Shown in pieces: positions 15,793 through 25,767 of a stretch of DNA of 64,000 nt. The stretch's first letter is position 1, and every line of letters starts with the position of its first letter. Below the pieces are notes generated by a model. That model had not been told where the DNA came from and ran no database searches. It saw only the letters and a program-made list of their open reading frames with translations. Source of the DNA: Phycisphaera sp. (GTDB taxonomy: Bacteria > Planctomycetota > Phycisphaerae > Phycisphaerales > UBA1924); assembly GCA_003712165.1 (NCBI GenBank), contig RHLH01000001.1, positions 2,453,575 through 2,517,574 on the forward strand, read 5' to 3'. The translations under genes and the position numbers were made by a program.

Positions 15793-18723
15793 TCAACCGG
15801 CTTCGAAACCCGCGAGTTCTTCAACACTCGGGCAGGAGCACATGATGTTCCGGTCACCGAACGGGTTGTCGACCCGACCAACCGCGGGCCAGAACTTCCG
15901 CTCGCGGAGCCAGGGCATGGGCCACGCCGCACGCTCGCGGCTGTAGGGCCTGTCCCACGTGTCCGAAGTCACCATCCCGAGAGCATGCGGCGCACCTGTC
16001 AGCACGTTGTTCTCGCGGTCCGCCTCGCCCCGCTCGATCTCGGCGATCTCGGCGCGGATCGCGATCATCGCGTCGCAGAACCTGTCGAGTTCGGCGAGCG
16101 ATTCCGACTCGGTTGGTTCGACCATCAGCGTTCCAGCAACGGGCCAGCTCATCGTCGGGGCGTGGAAGCCGTAGTCGATCAGCCGCTTGGCGATGTCGTC
16201 GATCTTGATACCCGCGGACTTGTCGAAGTCTCGGCAATCGAGGATGAACTCGTGCGCCACGCGCCCGCCTGCTCCCGTGTAGACGATGTCGTAGTGATCC
16301 TCGAGCCTGGCGACCATGTAGTTGGCATTCAGGATCGCGACCTGCGTTGCCTTCTTGAGGCCCGCGGCGCCCATGAGCGCGATGTACACCCAGCTGATAG
16401 GCAAGATACTCGCCGAGCCGTAGGGAGCTGCCGAGACCGGGCCGATCGCTTGATCGCCGGCGGTCTCGGGCTTGATAACCGGGTGACCCGGGATGAACGG
16501 CAAGAGATGCTCTGCAACTCCGATCGGGCCCATGCCCGGGCCGCCCCCGCCGTGCGGGATGCAGAACGTCTTGTGCAGGTTCAGGTGGCACACGTCGGCG
16601 CCGATGTCGCCCGGTCTGCAGAGCCCGACCTGAGCATTCATATTCGCGCCGTCCATGTACACCTGCCCGCCGCTGGCGTGGACGATTTCGCAGACCTCGC
16701 TGATGCCCTCCTCGAACACGCCGTGCGTCGAGGGGTAGGTCACCATGAGTGCGCCGAGGTTGTCCTTGTGCGTCTCGGCCTGCTCGCGCAGATGGTCGAG
16801 ATCGATATCACCCCGCTCGGTGGACTTCACTGGTACGACCTTCATCCCTGCCATGACCGCGGTCGCCGGGTTCGTGCCGTGCGCACTTGTTGGCACGAGG
16901 CAGATGTTTCTATGGGGCTCGCCCCTCGAGTCGTGGAATGCCCTGATCACCATGAGGCCCGCGTACTCGCCCTGTGCGCCGGCGTTGGGCTGGAGACTCA
17001 CGCCGGCGAACCCGGTGATCTCGCCGAGCCAGCTCTCGAGGGTCGAGAAAAGTTCGCTGTAGCCCCTGGTCTGCTCAGCAGGAGCAAACGGGTGCAGCGC
17101 TCCGAACTCGGGCCAGGTGACAGGGAGCATCTCGCTGGTCGCGTTGAGCTTCATCGTGCACGAGCCGAGCGGAATCATCGAATGCGCAAGAGACAGATCC
17201 CGGTTTTCCAGCTCCTTGAGGTAACGGAGCATCTCCGTCTCTGAGTGGTGCGTCGTGAAGACCTCGTGGGTCATGAACTCACTCGTGCGCATGAACACGC
17301 CCGGCAGGTCCTTCATCGCGCTTCGGGCGAGCAGCTCATCGACGTCTGTATCCTCGCTTCCCCCGAATGCGCGGAGGATGTCCGTGACGTCATCGCGGGT
17401 GACGGTTTCATCGAGCGAGACACCGATGGAGCCATCACCGAAGTCGCGTAGGTTGATGCCGAGCTTGTGCGCACGACCGATGACCTCGCTCGCTGTGTCG
17501 GCGGGCTTGATGCGAAGCGTGTCGAAGAAGAGCAGCTCGGGATCGTCCTGACCGACATCACACCCGAGGTCGATGAGCCCCTCGGCGAGTACGACGGTCA
17601 TCGAGCGGATGCGCGACGCGATCTGGCGGATGCCCTCCGGCCCGTGGTACGAGCCGTACATCGCGGAGATGATCGCCAGCAGCGCCTGTGCGGTGCAGAT
17701 GTTGCTGGTTGCCCGGTCGCGTTTGATGTGCTGCTCACGAGTCTGGATCGTCAGCCGGAGCGCAGGACTGCCCGTTGAGTCCTTCGACACACCCACGATT
17801 CGGCCGGGCATCTTTCTGATGTGCTTGACGCTGGTCGCCAGGAACGCCGCGTGGGGACCACCAAAGCCCATCGGCACACCGAATCGTTGAGCAGAGCCCA
17901 CGACGATGTCTGCGCCCCACTCGCCTGGGGGCGTGATCAGCGCCATCGCCATCAGGTCGACGTCGCACACCACTAGAGCGCCCGCTTCGTGTGCACGCTG
18001 GGTGAGCGATCTGTAGCAATCGATCCGGCCGTCGGTCGTCGGCAATTGCACGAGCACGCCCGCGATGTCGTCACCGATTTCTGCGTCTGTTGCCTTCGCG
18101 ACATCGATGTTGATACCCATCGACCGGGCGCGAGTCTTGATGACTTCGATGGTCTGCGGGTGGCACCCCTCGTCGACGATGAACTTGGTTCTGTTGCCCT
18201 TAGCGATATTGACACACATCGCCATCGCTTCCGCCGAGGCGGTGCCCTCGTCCAGCAGCGACGCGCCTGAGATTTCCATCCCGGTCAGGTCCGCGATCAT
18301 GGTCTGGAAGTTGAGCAGCGCCTGCAGCCTGCCCTGGGCGATCTCCGCCTGGTAGGGCGTGTACTGGGTGTACCAGCCCGGGTTCTCAAGCACGTTGCGA
18401 AGGATGACGGGCGGCGTGATTGTGCCGTGATAGCCCATCCCGATGTACGACCGGTTGACTGTGTTCTTCTTGGCCATCTCATGGAGCTCGGAGATGAGCT
18501 CGTGTTCGCCGCGAGGCTTACCGAGTTTCAGTTCGCCCTGCATCCGAATCGATGTGGGCACGACCTGATCGACGAGCTCATCGAGCGAAGCACAGCCGAC
18601 GCGTTCGAGCATCTGCGCGATCTCGTCGTCGTTCGGCCCGATGTGCCTTGGCACAAACTGGTCAGAGGGGTCGAGGACGGAACCGCCCGAAACGCTGCTA
18701 ACCGACGCATCAACCATGGTCAT
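15793..18723 (-). CDS. gcvP: Glycine dehydrogenase (decarboxylating), P-protein of the glycine cleavage system
   Basis: 976 residues, the length of the fused single-chain P-protein (about 950). An N-terminal [17 protein letters not shown] opens the protein. The first half has [20 protein letters not shown] in type and the second half the PLP-binding [18 protein letters not shown] with Lys718. It releases CO2 from glycine and transfers the aminomethyl group to lipoyl-H protein. The other glycine cleavage genes (gcvT, gcvH, lpd) are not adjacent. The 104 bp upstream to the lipoprotein gene stop show no clear riboswitch. Start at the ATG 18723; a second in-frame ATG lies two codons in. Confidence 0.97.
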   Translation of the reverse strand: MTMVDASVSSVSGGSVLDPSDQFVPRHIGPNDDEIAQMLERVGCASLDELVDQVVPTSIRMQGELKLGKPRGEHELISELHEMAKKNTVNRSYIGMGYHGTITPPVILRNVLENPGWYTQYTPYQAEIAQGRLQALLNFQTMIADLTGMEISGASLLDEGTASAEAMAMCVNIAKGNRTKFIVDEGCHPQTIEVIKTRARSMGINIDVAKATDAEIGDDIAGVLVQLPTTDGRIDCYRSLTQRAHEAGALVVCDVDLMAMALITPPGEWGADIVVGSAQRFGVPMGFGGPHAAFLATSVKHIRKMPGRIVGVSKDSTGSPALRLTIQTREQHIKRDRATSNICTAQALLAIISAMYGSYHGPEGIRQIASRIRSMTVVLAEGLIDLGCDVGQDDPELLFFDTLRIKPADTASEVIGRAHKLGINLRDFGDGSIGVSLDETVTRDDVTDILRAFGGSEDTDVDELLARSAMKDLPGVFMRTSEFMTHEVFTTHHSETEMLRYLKELENRDLSLAHSMIPLGSCTMKLNATSEMLPVTWPEFGALHPFAPAEQTRGYSELFSTLESWLGEITGFAGVSLQPNAGAQGEYAGLMVIRAFHDSRGEPHRNICLVPTSAHGTNPATAVMAGMKVVPVKSTERGDIDLDHLREQAETHKDNLGALMVTYPSTHGVFEEGISEVCEIVHASGGQVYMDGANMNAQVGLCRPGDIGADVCHLNLHKTFCIPHGGGGPGMGPIGVAEHLLPFIPGHPVIKPETAGDQAIGPVSAAPYGSASILPISWVYIALMGAAGLKKATQVAILNANYMVARLEDHYDIVYTGAGGRVAHEFILDCRDFDKSAGIKIDDIAKRLIDYGFHAPTMSWPVAGTLMVEPTESESLAELDRFCDAMIAIRAEIAEIERGEADRENNVLTGAPHALGMVTSDTWDRPYSRERAAWPMPWLRERKFWPAVGRVDNPFGDRNIMCSCPSVEELAGFEAG

Positions 18724-18827
18724 TCACCAAGCCTCCGCTGCGAGAGAAGCAGGCCTTCGAGGCCTGTATGCAATGTTAGCGCTGCGAGGAGTACGGTCAG
18801 CCGAGCCGGGGGTTCGTGGCGCTCAAA

Positions 18828-19403
18828 TCACCTCTCTTCATAGAACCAGAGGAGGCGTTCGTTGCCGTCTTCCTGGATCATGTCGAACCCCTGCCAGCGG
18901 AGTTCTCGGCCCGCCCCGCGGATCAGCTTGAGCCGGTGCATGCCGGGCCCGGTCCTCCGGAATGTCACATTGGGCGAGTGCTCGGCCATGGGAATCCGGG
19001 CGAAGAGCCTGTCGATCGACTCGAACTCGTCCTTAAGCATGTCAAATGCCTCGGCGGGGTCCGTGTCATGCTCGCGAAATTCCCGTTTGGTGGCCTCGCT
19101 CAGGACATACTTCTGAAACAGCTCACGCTCATCGTCGCGGAGGGTTTCGTAGATGTGACGCATCAGATGCCGGGGTCCGCGGGACTGGAGGACGATGTTG
19201 CCGTCCTCGTCCTCGTACCGCTGGTCGTCGACCGCGAGGTATCTCGGGTCATGGGTCCTGCCCAGCCCGGTTCGGCTGACGCCCGGACCCTCGGCGCCGT
19301 CGAGACCGCTGAAGAACGTGTTGGAGGAGACATCTTTCTCGTACGACTCGCAGCCCGCGATCACGAGAAACAACATCGCAAGAACACGAATACCGATTCT
19401 CAT
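18828..19403 (-). CDS. Predicted lipoprotein, hypothetical
   Basis: 191 residues with a signal and lipobox (LAMLFLVIAGC, Cys18). The body is charged, with LMRHIYETLRDDERELFQKYVLSEATKREF and a C-terminal strand-rich part (WQGFDMIQEDGNERLLWFYEER). I recognise no family. The ATG overlaps the nadB stop by four bases (ATGA), so translation is probably coupled to nadB. The link in function is not evident. Confidence 0.7.
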   Translation of the reverse strand: MRIGIRVLAMLFLVIAGCESYEKDVSSNTFFSGLDGAEGPGVSRTGLGRTHDPRYLAVDDQRYEDEDGNIVLQSRGPRHLMRHIYETLRDDERELFQKYVLSEATKREFREHDTDPAEAFDMLKDEFESIDRLFARIPMAEHSPNVTFRRTGPGMHRLKLIRGAGRELRWQGFDMIQEDGNERLLWFYEER

Positions 19404-21064
19404 GACGCGATCCCGGTCGGCTCCTCGATCGGAAGCATTGCTGGGTCCGTGTCACCGCGTCGCCAGCAGTCGTGGGATGCGAACTCGTCCAACTGCTCGG
19501 GAGCGTCGGATCTCGTGTGACACCCGCGAGACTCGACGCGCCAGAGCGCGGACTGGGCGACCAGTCGCCCGACCGTCAGCATGTTCTGGACTTCCCAGCC
19601 CTCCGGATCGTCGAAAATCTTGTCAAAGGTGTACCTCGCCCAGAACTCGAGCATGTCCACAGCGTCGGCCAGCATCGGGCCCGAACGCTCGATGCCCACG
19701 TTGCGCCATATCGCAGAGCGGAGGCTCGAGCGGACATCCTCGATGTCGAGCACGCCGTGCTCGCTCGGGCGGATGTCGCTCACGATTGAGATGGGTGGCT
19801 GGGGTCCAAGTTCACCCGCGGCTACCCCGGCGAGCCGCCCCGCCTCGGTGCCGATGACCAGCCCCTCAAGCAGCGAGTTGCTCGCCAGACGGTTCGCGCC
19901 GTGAAGCCCAGAGCAAGCGACCTCCCCCACCGCGAACAGGCCCGGGATGTCTGTCTTGCCCGCGTGGTCTGTGCGCACGCCCCCGATGGTGTAGTGCGCC
20001 GCGGGGTGGACCGGGATCATCTGCTTCTGGGGATCGATCCCGAAGCTGATCAGGTTCTTTGCGATGCCCGGGAATCGGCTCGCGAAGTTCTCGATGTGCG
20101 TGGCATCGAGGAAGACGTGAGTGCTGCCCGTGCGTGCGATCCGCCTAACGATGGCTCTGCTGACGACATCGCGCGGCGCGAGCTCTGCGAGTTCGTGCTC
20201 ACTCTGCATGAACCGCTCGCCCGATTCATCGCGCAGGTACGCGCCCTCGCCGCGGACCGCTTCGCTGATCAGACTTCTTGGAGCGCCCGGGAGGTACAGC
20301 ACGGTCGGGTGGAACTGCACAAACGCCATGTCCGCGATCGAGGCGCCGGCGCGGTACGCCATCGCGACACCGTCGGCTGTCGCGACGCGAGGGTTCGTGG
20401 TCTCGCGGTAGAGCTGCCCCGCGCCGCCCGAGGCGAGCACAGTCGAGCGTGCCCAGATCATCTGCAGGCCGTAACGCGGGTGCCAAGTGACCGCGCCGAC
20501 GACGGGCGATCCGATCTCCTGGCTGGGTGTGATCAGATCGAGCGCGAAGCAGTTCTCGAAGACGCGGATGTTCGGGTGCGCGACCATCTTCGCGGTCAGC
20601 GTCTCCTGCATCGATCGGCCGGTCGCGTCGCCGCTGGCGTGGAGGATCCGCCGCTCGTGGTGCCCGCCCTCTCGGCCAAGCTCGATCTCGCCCTGCCCGT
20701 CACGATCAAAGGGCATGCCCCAGTCGATGAGTTCTCTGATCCGGTCAGGCCCGCCGGCGACGACGCGCGAAACGACGCCCGGATCGCAGAGCCCGCCCCC
20801 GACCTCGAGCGTATCGGCTTCGTGCTTGTCGAAGCTGTCGGTCTCGGCGAGGACGGACGCGATACCACCCTGTGCCCACGCGGTGTTGCTGACCTCGGCT
20901 TCGTGTTTGCAGAGGACGATGACCTCGCCAAACTCCGCTGCTGCAAGAGCAGCGCGTGCGCCGGCTACGCCGCCGCCGATGACGAGCGTGCCCGTAAACA
21001 TCTGGGGCAAGAGCCCCGAGCGGAAGGGGATGAGGTACCGGCGATCGTCGAGGCCCGAGTCCAT
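19400..21064 (-). CDS. nadB: L-aspartate oxidase
   Basis: 554 residues of the succinate dehydrogenase/fumarate reductase flavoprotein family. It oxidises L-aspartate to iminoaspartate, the first step of bacterial NAD synthesis. Near the N-terminus LVIGGGVAGARAALAAAEFG is the FAD dinucleotide motif. SNTAWAQGGIASVL, HHERRILHASGDATGRSMQ, HPAAHYTIGGVRTD and the FAD-binding VGEVACSGLHGANRLASNSL are all present. A C-terminal helical domain follows. nadA and nadC are not in the window. The first 21 residues precede the usual start, so the ATG at about 21001 is an alternative. Confidence 0.95.
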   Translation of the reverse strand: MDSGLDDRRYLIPFRSGLLPQMFTGTLVIGGGVAGARAALAAAEFGEVIVLCKHEAEVSNTAWAQGGIASVLAETDSFDKHEADTLEVGGGLCDPGVVSRVVAGGPDRIRELIDWGMPFDRDGQGEIELGREGGHHERRILHASGDATGRSMQETLTAKMVAHPNIRVFENCFALDLITPSQEIGSPVVGAVTWHPRYGLQMIWARSTVLASGGAGQLYRETTNPRVATADGVAMAYRAGASIADMAFVQFHPTVLYLPGAPRSLISEAVRGEGAYLRDESGERFMQSEHELAELAPRDVVSRAIVRRIARTGSTHVFLDATHIENFASRFPGIAKNLISFGIDPQKQMIPVHPAAHYTIGGVRTDHAGKTDIPGLFAVGEVACSGLHGANRLASNSLLEGLVIGTEAGRLAGVAAGELGPQPPISIVSDIRPSEHGVLDIEDVRSSLRSAIWRNVGIERSGPMLADAVDMLEFWARYTFDKIFDDPEGWEVQNMLTVGRLVAQSALWRVESRGCHTRSDAPEQLDEFASHDCWRRGDTDPAMLPIEEPTGIAS

Positions 21065-21091
21065 GTCCCCAGAGTCTACGCGTGCCGGGCG

Positions 21092-21679
21092 TTATGGCTG
21101 CGGGCTCGTGTTCCCAAGCAGCAGTTCCACCTTCTTTGTGAGGAAGTAGGCGTGGTACTCGATGTGCCAGGTCGAGAGCGCCAGGAGTCTCTTGAAGCTG
21201 AATTCACCACGAACCGTGTGCATGCCCTTGCGTTCCCACGTGGTCTCCGGGATGGAGTTCAGCCAGTCGCGGTTCCATGCCCTGAGGGTGTGGATCGTCG
21301 CGACAAACGCCCCGCAGGCGGCCCTTGCCGACGCCTCACCTGCCCCCTGAGGCTTGAGGTTGTAGAGCCCATTGTCGATGTACGAGTCGGGCTCGAAGCC
21401 ATCGAAGATGACGCCGTCTTCCGCGGCGAGCCGGCGGAGCCTGTAGGTGTTGAGAACCTCGCACTCCGCCAGATGCCCGATGAGCACCCGCGCGGGCCAC
21501 TTGCCGACGCCTGCGGATTCGAGGAACGCGGTGTCGAGCATCTCGTCGTCGAACTCGAAGACGCGTTTGTCGATCCGTTCGACGCCGAGCGCGAATCGGT
21601 CGATCAGGTCCCGGTTGGACAGCAGAGCCAGTTCGTCAAAGTGCGGGGCGGGCTCACGCATCACATGGTCGGTTTCCAT
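21092..21679 (-). CDS. DinB/YfiT-fold putative metal-dependent protein
   Basis: 195 residues with an excellent ribosome site (AAAGGAGG, 6 bp before the ATG). The sequence is a four-helix DinB_2-type bundle. VLIGHLAECE and LSTWHIEYHAYF supply the three histidines expected for the metal site of DinB/YfiT proteins (thiol transferases and hydrolases in other bacteria). The actual substrate is unknown. It is divergent from the thioesterase gene and 27 bp downstream ends next to nadB. Confidence 0.72.
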   Translation of the reverse strand: METDHVMREPAPHFDELALLSNRDLIDRFALGVERIDKRVFEFDDEMLDTAFLESAGVGKWPARVLIGHLAECEVLNTYRLRRLAAEDGVIFDGFEPDSYIDNGLYNLKPQGAGEASARAACGAFVATIHTLRAWNRDWLNSIPETTWERKGMHTVRGEFSFKRLLALSTWHIEYHAYFLTKKVELLLGNTSPQP

Positions 21680-21711
21680 CTCCGCCTCCTTTCTTCTCGC
21701 TACTGTTGGTC

Positions 21712-22131
21712 ATGACGAGCGATGATTCAAAGCGCCTGGCCCTCCGTGTGGTCGCGATGCCCAGGGACACCAACCAGTACGGCACCATCTTCGGGGGCGT
21801 GATCCTCTCCTACATCGACCAGGCGGGTTTCGTCGAGGCGAGACGCCACGGCTGCCACCGCTGGGTAACCGCCGCGATCAACAAGGTCGAGTTCGAGGCC
21901 CCGGTCAACGTCGGTGACGTCGTCTGCTTCTACACGACAACGACCCGAACCGGGACGACCTCGGTCACGGTCCAGATCGACGTCGTCGCCGAGCGGTACA
22001 TGACTGGCGAGGCGGTCGATGTGACGAGCGCGGACATGACGCTCGTCGCGGTCGGGCCCGAGGGCAAGCCAATCCCGTTCGACTCGCCCCCCACCATCAT
22101 CGAGCCGGGCGTCACACTCGACAAGAGCTGA
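21712..22131 (+). CDS. Acyl-CoA thioesterase, hotdog fold (YciA/BFIT type)
   Basis: 139 residues. MPRDTNQYGTIFGGVILSYIDQAG is the diagnostic N-terminal segment of the YciA-like acyl-CoA thioesterase family (the active-site Asp is in YIDQAG). NKVEFEAPVNVGDVVCFYTTTTRTGTTS follows. It hydrolyses acyl-CoA to free acid and CoA in the cytosol; chain-length preference cannot be read. The start is the ATG at 21712; a TTG six bases earlier is possible. It is transcribed towards the STAS-purN pair 37 bp downstream. Confidence 0.87.
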   Translation: MTSDDSKRLALRVVAMPRDTNQYGTIFGGVILSYIDQAGFVEARRHGCHRWVTAAINKVEFEAPVNVGDVVCFYTTTTRTGTTSVTVQIDVVAERYMTGEAVDVTSADMTLVAVGPEGKPIPFDSPPTIIEPGVTLDKS

Positions 22132-22168
22132 GCATCCCGTGGTCGTCCTGGTTTGCTAGACTGGCCTC

Positions 22169-22519
22169 ATGAGTGCTTCGAGCTTTCTTGTCACCGAACC
22201 CTCGGGCAAAGCCGTGCTGGCGCAGATCCTGTGCGAGCACATCGGCGAGCGTGAGACCCAGATCATCCAAGACGAGTTGACCGCTGCTGCCGAGCCCGTC
22301 GGCTGGCGTGTCGCGATCGACATGTCCAAGGTCACGTTCCTGCCCTCTGCTGGGCTCGGGATGCTCGTTGCAATACACAACAGCGCCAAATCGAGCAAGG
22401 GCAAGGTCGCGGTGTTCGGGGTCGCCGATGACCTGATGAACATGCTCAAGATCACCCACCTCGACAAGCTCTTCAAGATCAAGCCCGACCGCGAAGCGGC
22501 GCTCAAAGCCGTCTCATGA
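22169..22519 (+). CDS. STAS-domain protein (anti-sigma factor antagonist type)
   Basis: A 116-residue single STAS domain. VAIDMSKVTFLPSAGLGMLV is the strand-loop-helix carrying the conserved Ser that partner kinases phosphorylate in SpoIIAA/RsbV proteins, and VAVFGVADDLMNMLKITHLDKLFKI completes the fold. It would bind an anti-sigma factor or another regulator; no anti-sigma kinase is nearby. Its stop overlaps the purN start by four bases (ATGA), so the two are co-translated, an unusual pairing. Confidence 0.85.
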   Translation: MSASSFLVTEPSGKAVLAQILCEHIGERETQIIQDELTAAAEPVGWRVAIDMSKVTFLPSAGLGMLVAIHNSAKSSKGKVAVFGVADDLMNMLKITHLDKLFKIKPDREAALKAVS

Positions 22520-23109
22520 GCGGAACTCCGGGGAAGCCCAGGCTGGCCCTCTTCATCTCCGGCGGTGGGCGCACGGCGCTGAACATCGCCGACGAAATCG
22601 ACACCGGGAAACTGATCGCCGAGATCGCTGTCGTTGTAGCTTCTCGCCAGTGCGCCGGTGTCGAGCGATGCCGAGACAGAGGCCTCGATGCCATCATCGA
22701 GAAAGGCGTGATCCCCGAAGATCGGCTCGCCCAGATTCTCGGTGAGCATCGCGTCGATCTGGTGTGCCTCGCCGGGTACCTAAAGCTGCTGCCAATTCCG
22801 GACGGCTGGCAGGGCAGGATTCTGAACATCCATCCGTCGCTGCTGCCGAAGTTCGGCGGGCCCGGGATGTACGGCGAGTTGGTCCACAGCGCGGTTCTCA
22901 AGGCCGGGGAACAAAAATCGGGCTGCACCGTCCATATCTGTGACGACGAGTTCGATCGCGGACCGATCGTGCTTCAGAAGTCCTGCGAGGTTGTGCAGGA
23001 TGACACGCCTGAAACGCTCGCGGCGCGGGTTTTTCGGACCGAGTGCGAGGCGTACCCCGAGGCGATCCGTACAACCCTCAAGACTCTTGGTTTCGACGCC
23101 GACCAGTAG
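22516..23109 (+). CDS. purN: Phosphoribosylglycinamide formyltransferase (GART)
   Basis: 197 residues, within family range (about 190-210). LALFISGGGRTALNIADE is the phosphate-binding start. LVCLAGYLKLL and ILNIHPSLLPKF carry the catalytic Asn-His, and CTVHICDDEFDRGPIVLQ the catalytic Asp. It transfers a formyl group from 10-formyl-THF to GAR in purine synthesis, in the cytosol. The folate genes thyA-folA lie 2.7 kb downstream on the same strand but are separated by a gene on the other strand. Confidence 0.94.
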   Translation: MSGTPGKPRLALFISGGGRTALNIADEIDTGKLIAEIAVVVASRQCAGVERCRDRGLDAIIEKGVIPEDRLAQILGEHRVDLVCLAGYLKLLPIPDGWQGRILNIHPSLLPKFGGPGMYGELVHSAVLKAGEQKSGCTVHICDDEFDRGPIVLQKSCEVVQDDTPETLAARVFRTECEAYPEAIRTTLKTLGFDADQ

Positions 23110-23139
23110 GCTGTTGGGGCAACACAAGGAGGCGCCCAC

Positions 23140-24588
23140 ATGCGGAAGCTCGTCCTCTTCGCCGCGATGTCCCTGCTGATGCCCGCCCTCGCTCTGGCCC
23201 AGACCAAGGCGCCCGAGAGCGACCCTGCGATCAAGGCATTCCAGAAACAGGACTTCGACGAGGCGGAACGGCTCTGGAAGCAATGGGCCGACCGGGACCC
23301 GCAGGCCTTCGTGCCCGTATACAACATCGCGTGCTCGCGTTCGCTCCGGGGCGACGTCAAGGGCGCCAGCGAGCACATCCTGACCGCGATCGAGCGCGGG
23401 TTCGCGGACATTAACCAGCTCAAGACCGACCCGAACCTCAAAGCCTTTCGCAGAACGGACACGTACGACCAGCTCGTCGCGGCGTGGCCCACGTTCCTCG
23501 ACAGGCGTGTTGATGCGGATCTCGAGGCCGCGAAAAAGACGTACGGCTCGCGTTACAACTACACCAAAGACAGTAAGTACCGTCTCGCCTTTGCTTCGAG
23601 CTACGACACGATCACGAGCAGGCAGGCGCGCGAAGAGGTGAGGCGCACCGCCGACTGGGCGATCAAGAACGTCTTCCGGGATCTGCAGGCCACCGATGAC
23701 GGACTCGACCCGTGGGTCATGGTCGTCCTGCCCACCAAGCAGCACTTCATGGTCTGGGCAAACCAGACCTACGGCCAGATGCACGTCAGCGCGACCAGCC
23801 AACTCGGCGGCGCGTACGCGCATGACCAAAAGAAGCTCGTGACCCAGGACCTCGGCTCGACACTCAGACACGAGTTCTTCCATGTCCTGCACTGGCGCTC
23901 GGCGGATCGGCTCGGTCAGCGGCACCCGGTGTGGATCCAGGAGGGGCTCGCCTCCATCGTCGAGGACATGGACCAGACCAGGCAGGGCAGATGGGAGCCA
24001 GCGGTCAGCTGGCGGACCAACTCGATCAAGAGGCTGGCCGAACAGAACCTGCTGACCCCGATCGAGCGGCTGGCGACGATGCCGAGGAGCAGGTTCGCAG
24101 GCAACAGGCCCCTCTCGAACTACGCGCACGCGCGAGCTGTCTTCATGTACCTGCACGAACGGGGCAAGCTCGCGGACTTCTATGAGGACTACACCACAAA
24201 CTACAGCGAGGACCCTCAGGGCCTGACCGCCTTGCTCCGCACGCTCGGCATGACGGACAAGGAGTTCGACAAGGACTTCCGCAACTGGGCCCGCGGGCTC
24301 GAGGAGGTGTACGAGCAAAACTCGCCGCCCAACCTCGGGATCGGCGTCGTGCTGGATGTCTCGCCCGGTGACGGTCCTGTGGTGCTGCAGGTCACGCACC
24401 GCTCGGCACAGAGCGCGGGGCTCAGGCCCGGAGATGTGGTGACAGGGCTCAACAACCGGAGCGTGCGCGACCTGAACGAGTTCTACCGCGTACTGACCGG
24501 GCTGCGCAAGGGCCAGCGCGTCGAGATCGAGTACCGCCGGCGCACACAGCACAAGTCCGGAACGATCGAGATCACGGATCGGGAGTAA
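23140..24588 (+). CDS. Secreted DUF1570-like metallopeptidase with C-terminal PDZ domain
   Basis: 482 residues. A signal peptide (LFAAMSLLMPALALAQ) comes first, then a TPR-like segment (AFQKQDFDEAERLWKQWADRDPQAFVPVYN). A zinc peptidase core follows: HEFFH at residues 244-248 matches HExxH, and a downstream VWIQEGLASIVED gives the glutamate third ligand of gluzincins. The last about 100 residues form a PDZ domain (LGIGVVLDVSPGDGPVV, GLRPGDVVTGLNNRSV). It is likely periplasmic or surface-located. The substrate is unknown. GGAGG lies seven bases before the ATG. Confidence 0.78.
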   Translation: MRKLVLFAAMSLLMPALALAQTKAPESDPAIKAFQKQDFDEAERLWKQWADRDPQAFVPVYNIACSRSLRGDVKGASEHILTAIERGFADINQLKTDPNLKAFRRTDTYDQLVAAWPTFLDRRVDADLEAAKKTYGSRYNYTKDSKYRLAFASSYDTITSRQAREEVRRTADWAIKNVFRDLQATDDGLDPWVMVVLPTKQHFMVWANQTYGQMHVSATSQLGGAYAHDQKKLVTQDLGSTLRHEFFHVLHWRSADRLGQRHPVWIQEGLASIVEDMDQTRQGRWEPAVSWRTNSIKRLAEQNLLTPIERLATMPRSRFAGNRPLSNYAHARAVFMYLHERGKLADFYEDYTTNYSEDPQGLTALLRTLGMTDKEFDKDFRNWARGLEEVYEQNSPPNLGIGVVLDVSPGDGPVVLQVTHRSAQSAGLRPGDVVTGLNNRSVRDLNEFYRVLTGLRKGQRVEIEYRRRTQHKSGTIEITDRE

Positions 24589-24609
24589 CCCAAGCAGTTC
24601 ACCTCAGCC

Positions 24610-25650
24610 CTACCAATCCAGCGTTTCTTCTTGGGAACACGTTGGTGTGAGATATACCTCATCAGCTTCGGCGATGAATCCCAGTAGTTTCGAGCACACC
24701 TCCCCGACGATCCCAAGGTATGGGCCATTCTCTTTGACACCAGGGCGTTGCGGCGCTTTGTTGCTCCCGCGGACGTTGTACAACCCTTCCTCATCTATGA
24801 CACGAAATCGAAAGTGCCAGCCGTCCATAATTCCAGGCCTGGAGTAAGCCTTCTTCCACTCTCTGAACTGCGTCTCTTCCATGAATGCCCAGAAGGCCTC
24901 TACTTGAGAATCCGTGAGTCTGGCCGTGATCTTTGTGTGCAGCCCGTTTCCGAAACCATACTCATGCTCGAGCACATTCCCCGCGAGTCGATAGCAACGG
25001 GTTCCGCCTGATGGCAAGCCGAGTTCGCGTATCCGCAACTCTGGCTCTTCCGATCCCGGCGCGATTGGTTCAATCTGTTTGACCCGCTCGAACTGTTCAT
25101 ATGAGAATGAGACCCACTCGTCAGTTTCTTGGTCATACACGCCGGTATGCAGACGCCAGTTCTGGTCGTCACAAGTACTGGTGTATCGAAGCCGCTGTCT
25201 GTTTATGACATCCTTGAACTCGTATGTGTAGCTCTGCTCCCCGTCATGCTGCACGCTGAGACCGCCTGATCTGGAAAATCCCGCAATCAAATCACCCCGT
25301 GTATCTTGGCGTATCCGTTCTGCAGCGAAATGAAAGTAGCGAACTTGGTTTGCTCCATCGAGCGGCGATTTGACCACATTACCGATAATGAGCATGCTCT
25401 CGTGAGGATCAATGTTTACCCACCGTAGCCGAGTGCTATCGCCGCTCCCATCAGCTAGTGGACCAAGGTACGGCTCGTCGGTTGGTGTCCTTCTCCAGAG
25501 TCCAATCAACTCAGAGAACGGCGGCTCCATCAGAGGATTTGAAGCAGCAATCCGATGATCCTGATCCCCCGGATCACTTGTCACTTGTTGTGCTTGAGCC
25601 ACGAGGCATGTGAGTAGAACGAGAGTGACTGCAAGAGTGACTCTTATCAT
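24610..25650 (-). CDS. Secreted hypothetical protein
   Basis: 346 residues from the ATG at 25650, preceded by GGAGG and followed by a clean signal peptide (VTLAVTLVLLTCLVAQAQQ). The body is strand-rich with many aromatic and charged residues (RYFHFAAERIRQD, YEFKDVINRQRLRYTST, EAFWAFMEETQFREWK). I recognise no family or catalytic motif. Base composition is slightly less GC-rich than the neighbours. It is divergent from thyA and tail-to-tail with the metallopeptidase. Confidence 0.7.
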   Translation of the reverse strand: MIRVTLAVTLVLLTCLVAQAQQVTSDPGDQDHRIAASNPLMEPPFSELIGLWRRTPTDEPYLGPLADGSGDSTRLRWVNIDPHESMLIIGNVVKSPLDGANQVRYFHFAAERIRQDTRGDLIAGFSRSGGLSVQHDGEQSYTYEFKDVINRQRLRYTSTCDDQNWRLHTGVYDQETDEWVSFSYEQFERVKQIEPIAPGSEEPELRIRELGLPSGGTRCYRLAGNVLEHEYGFGNGLHTKITARLTDSQVEAFWAFMEETQFREWKKAYSRPGIMDGWHFRFRVIDEEGLYNVRGSNKAPQRPGVKENGPYLGIVGEVCSKLLGFIAEADEVYLTPTCSQEETLDW

Positions 25651-25767
25651 CAGATACCTCCAGATATGGTCTGACTCAGGATAATGCCCGCAGGTTCCAA
25701 GCCCGTCTCTGCACCGGATTTCTCTGCGGGATACCCTCACGGCAATCCCACGGGAAGGAGCCCGCTC

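Noticed and set aside
15985..17244. Long open frame (419 codons) on the plus strand opposite gcvP
   Set aside because: It is the shadow of the GC-rich gcvP coding sequence; codon positions fit the minus-strand gene, which has a complete set of family motifs.
18724..18827. Glycine riboswitch ahead of gcvP
   Set aside because: Only 104 bp and no conserved riboswitch core visible.
19901..21715. 604-codon frame opposite nadB and the DinB-fold gene
   Set aside because: Runs antisense through two well-supported genes and has no signal, motif or ribosome site of its own.
22780..24552. 590-codon minus-strand frame opposite purN and the metallopeptidase
   Set aside because: Shadow of GC-rich genes; would cross two gene boundaries.
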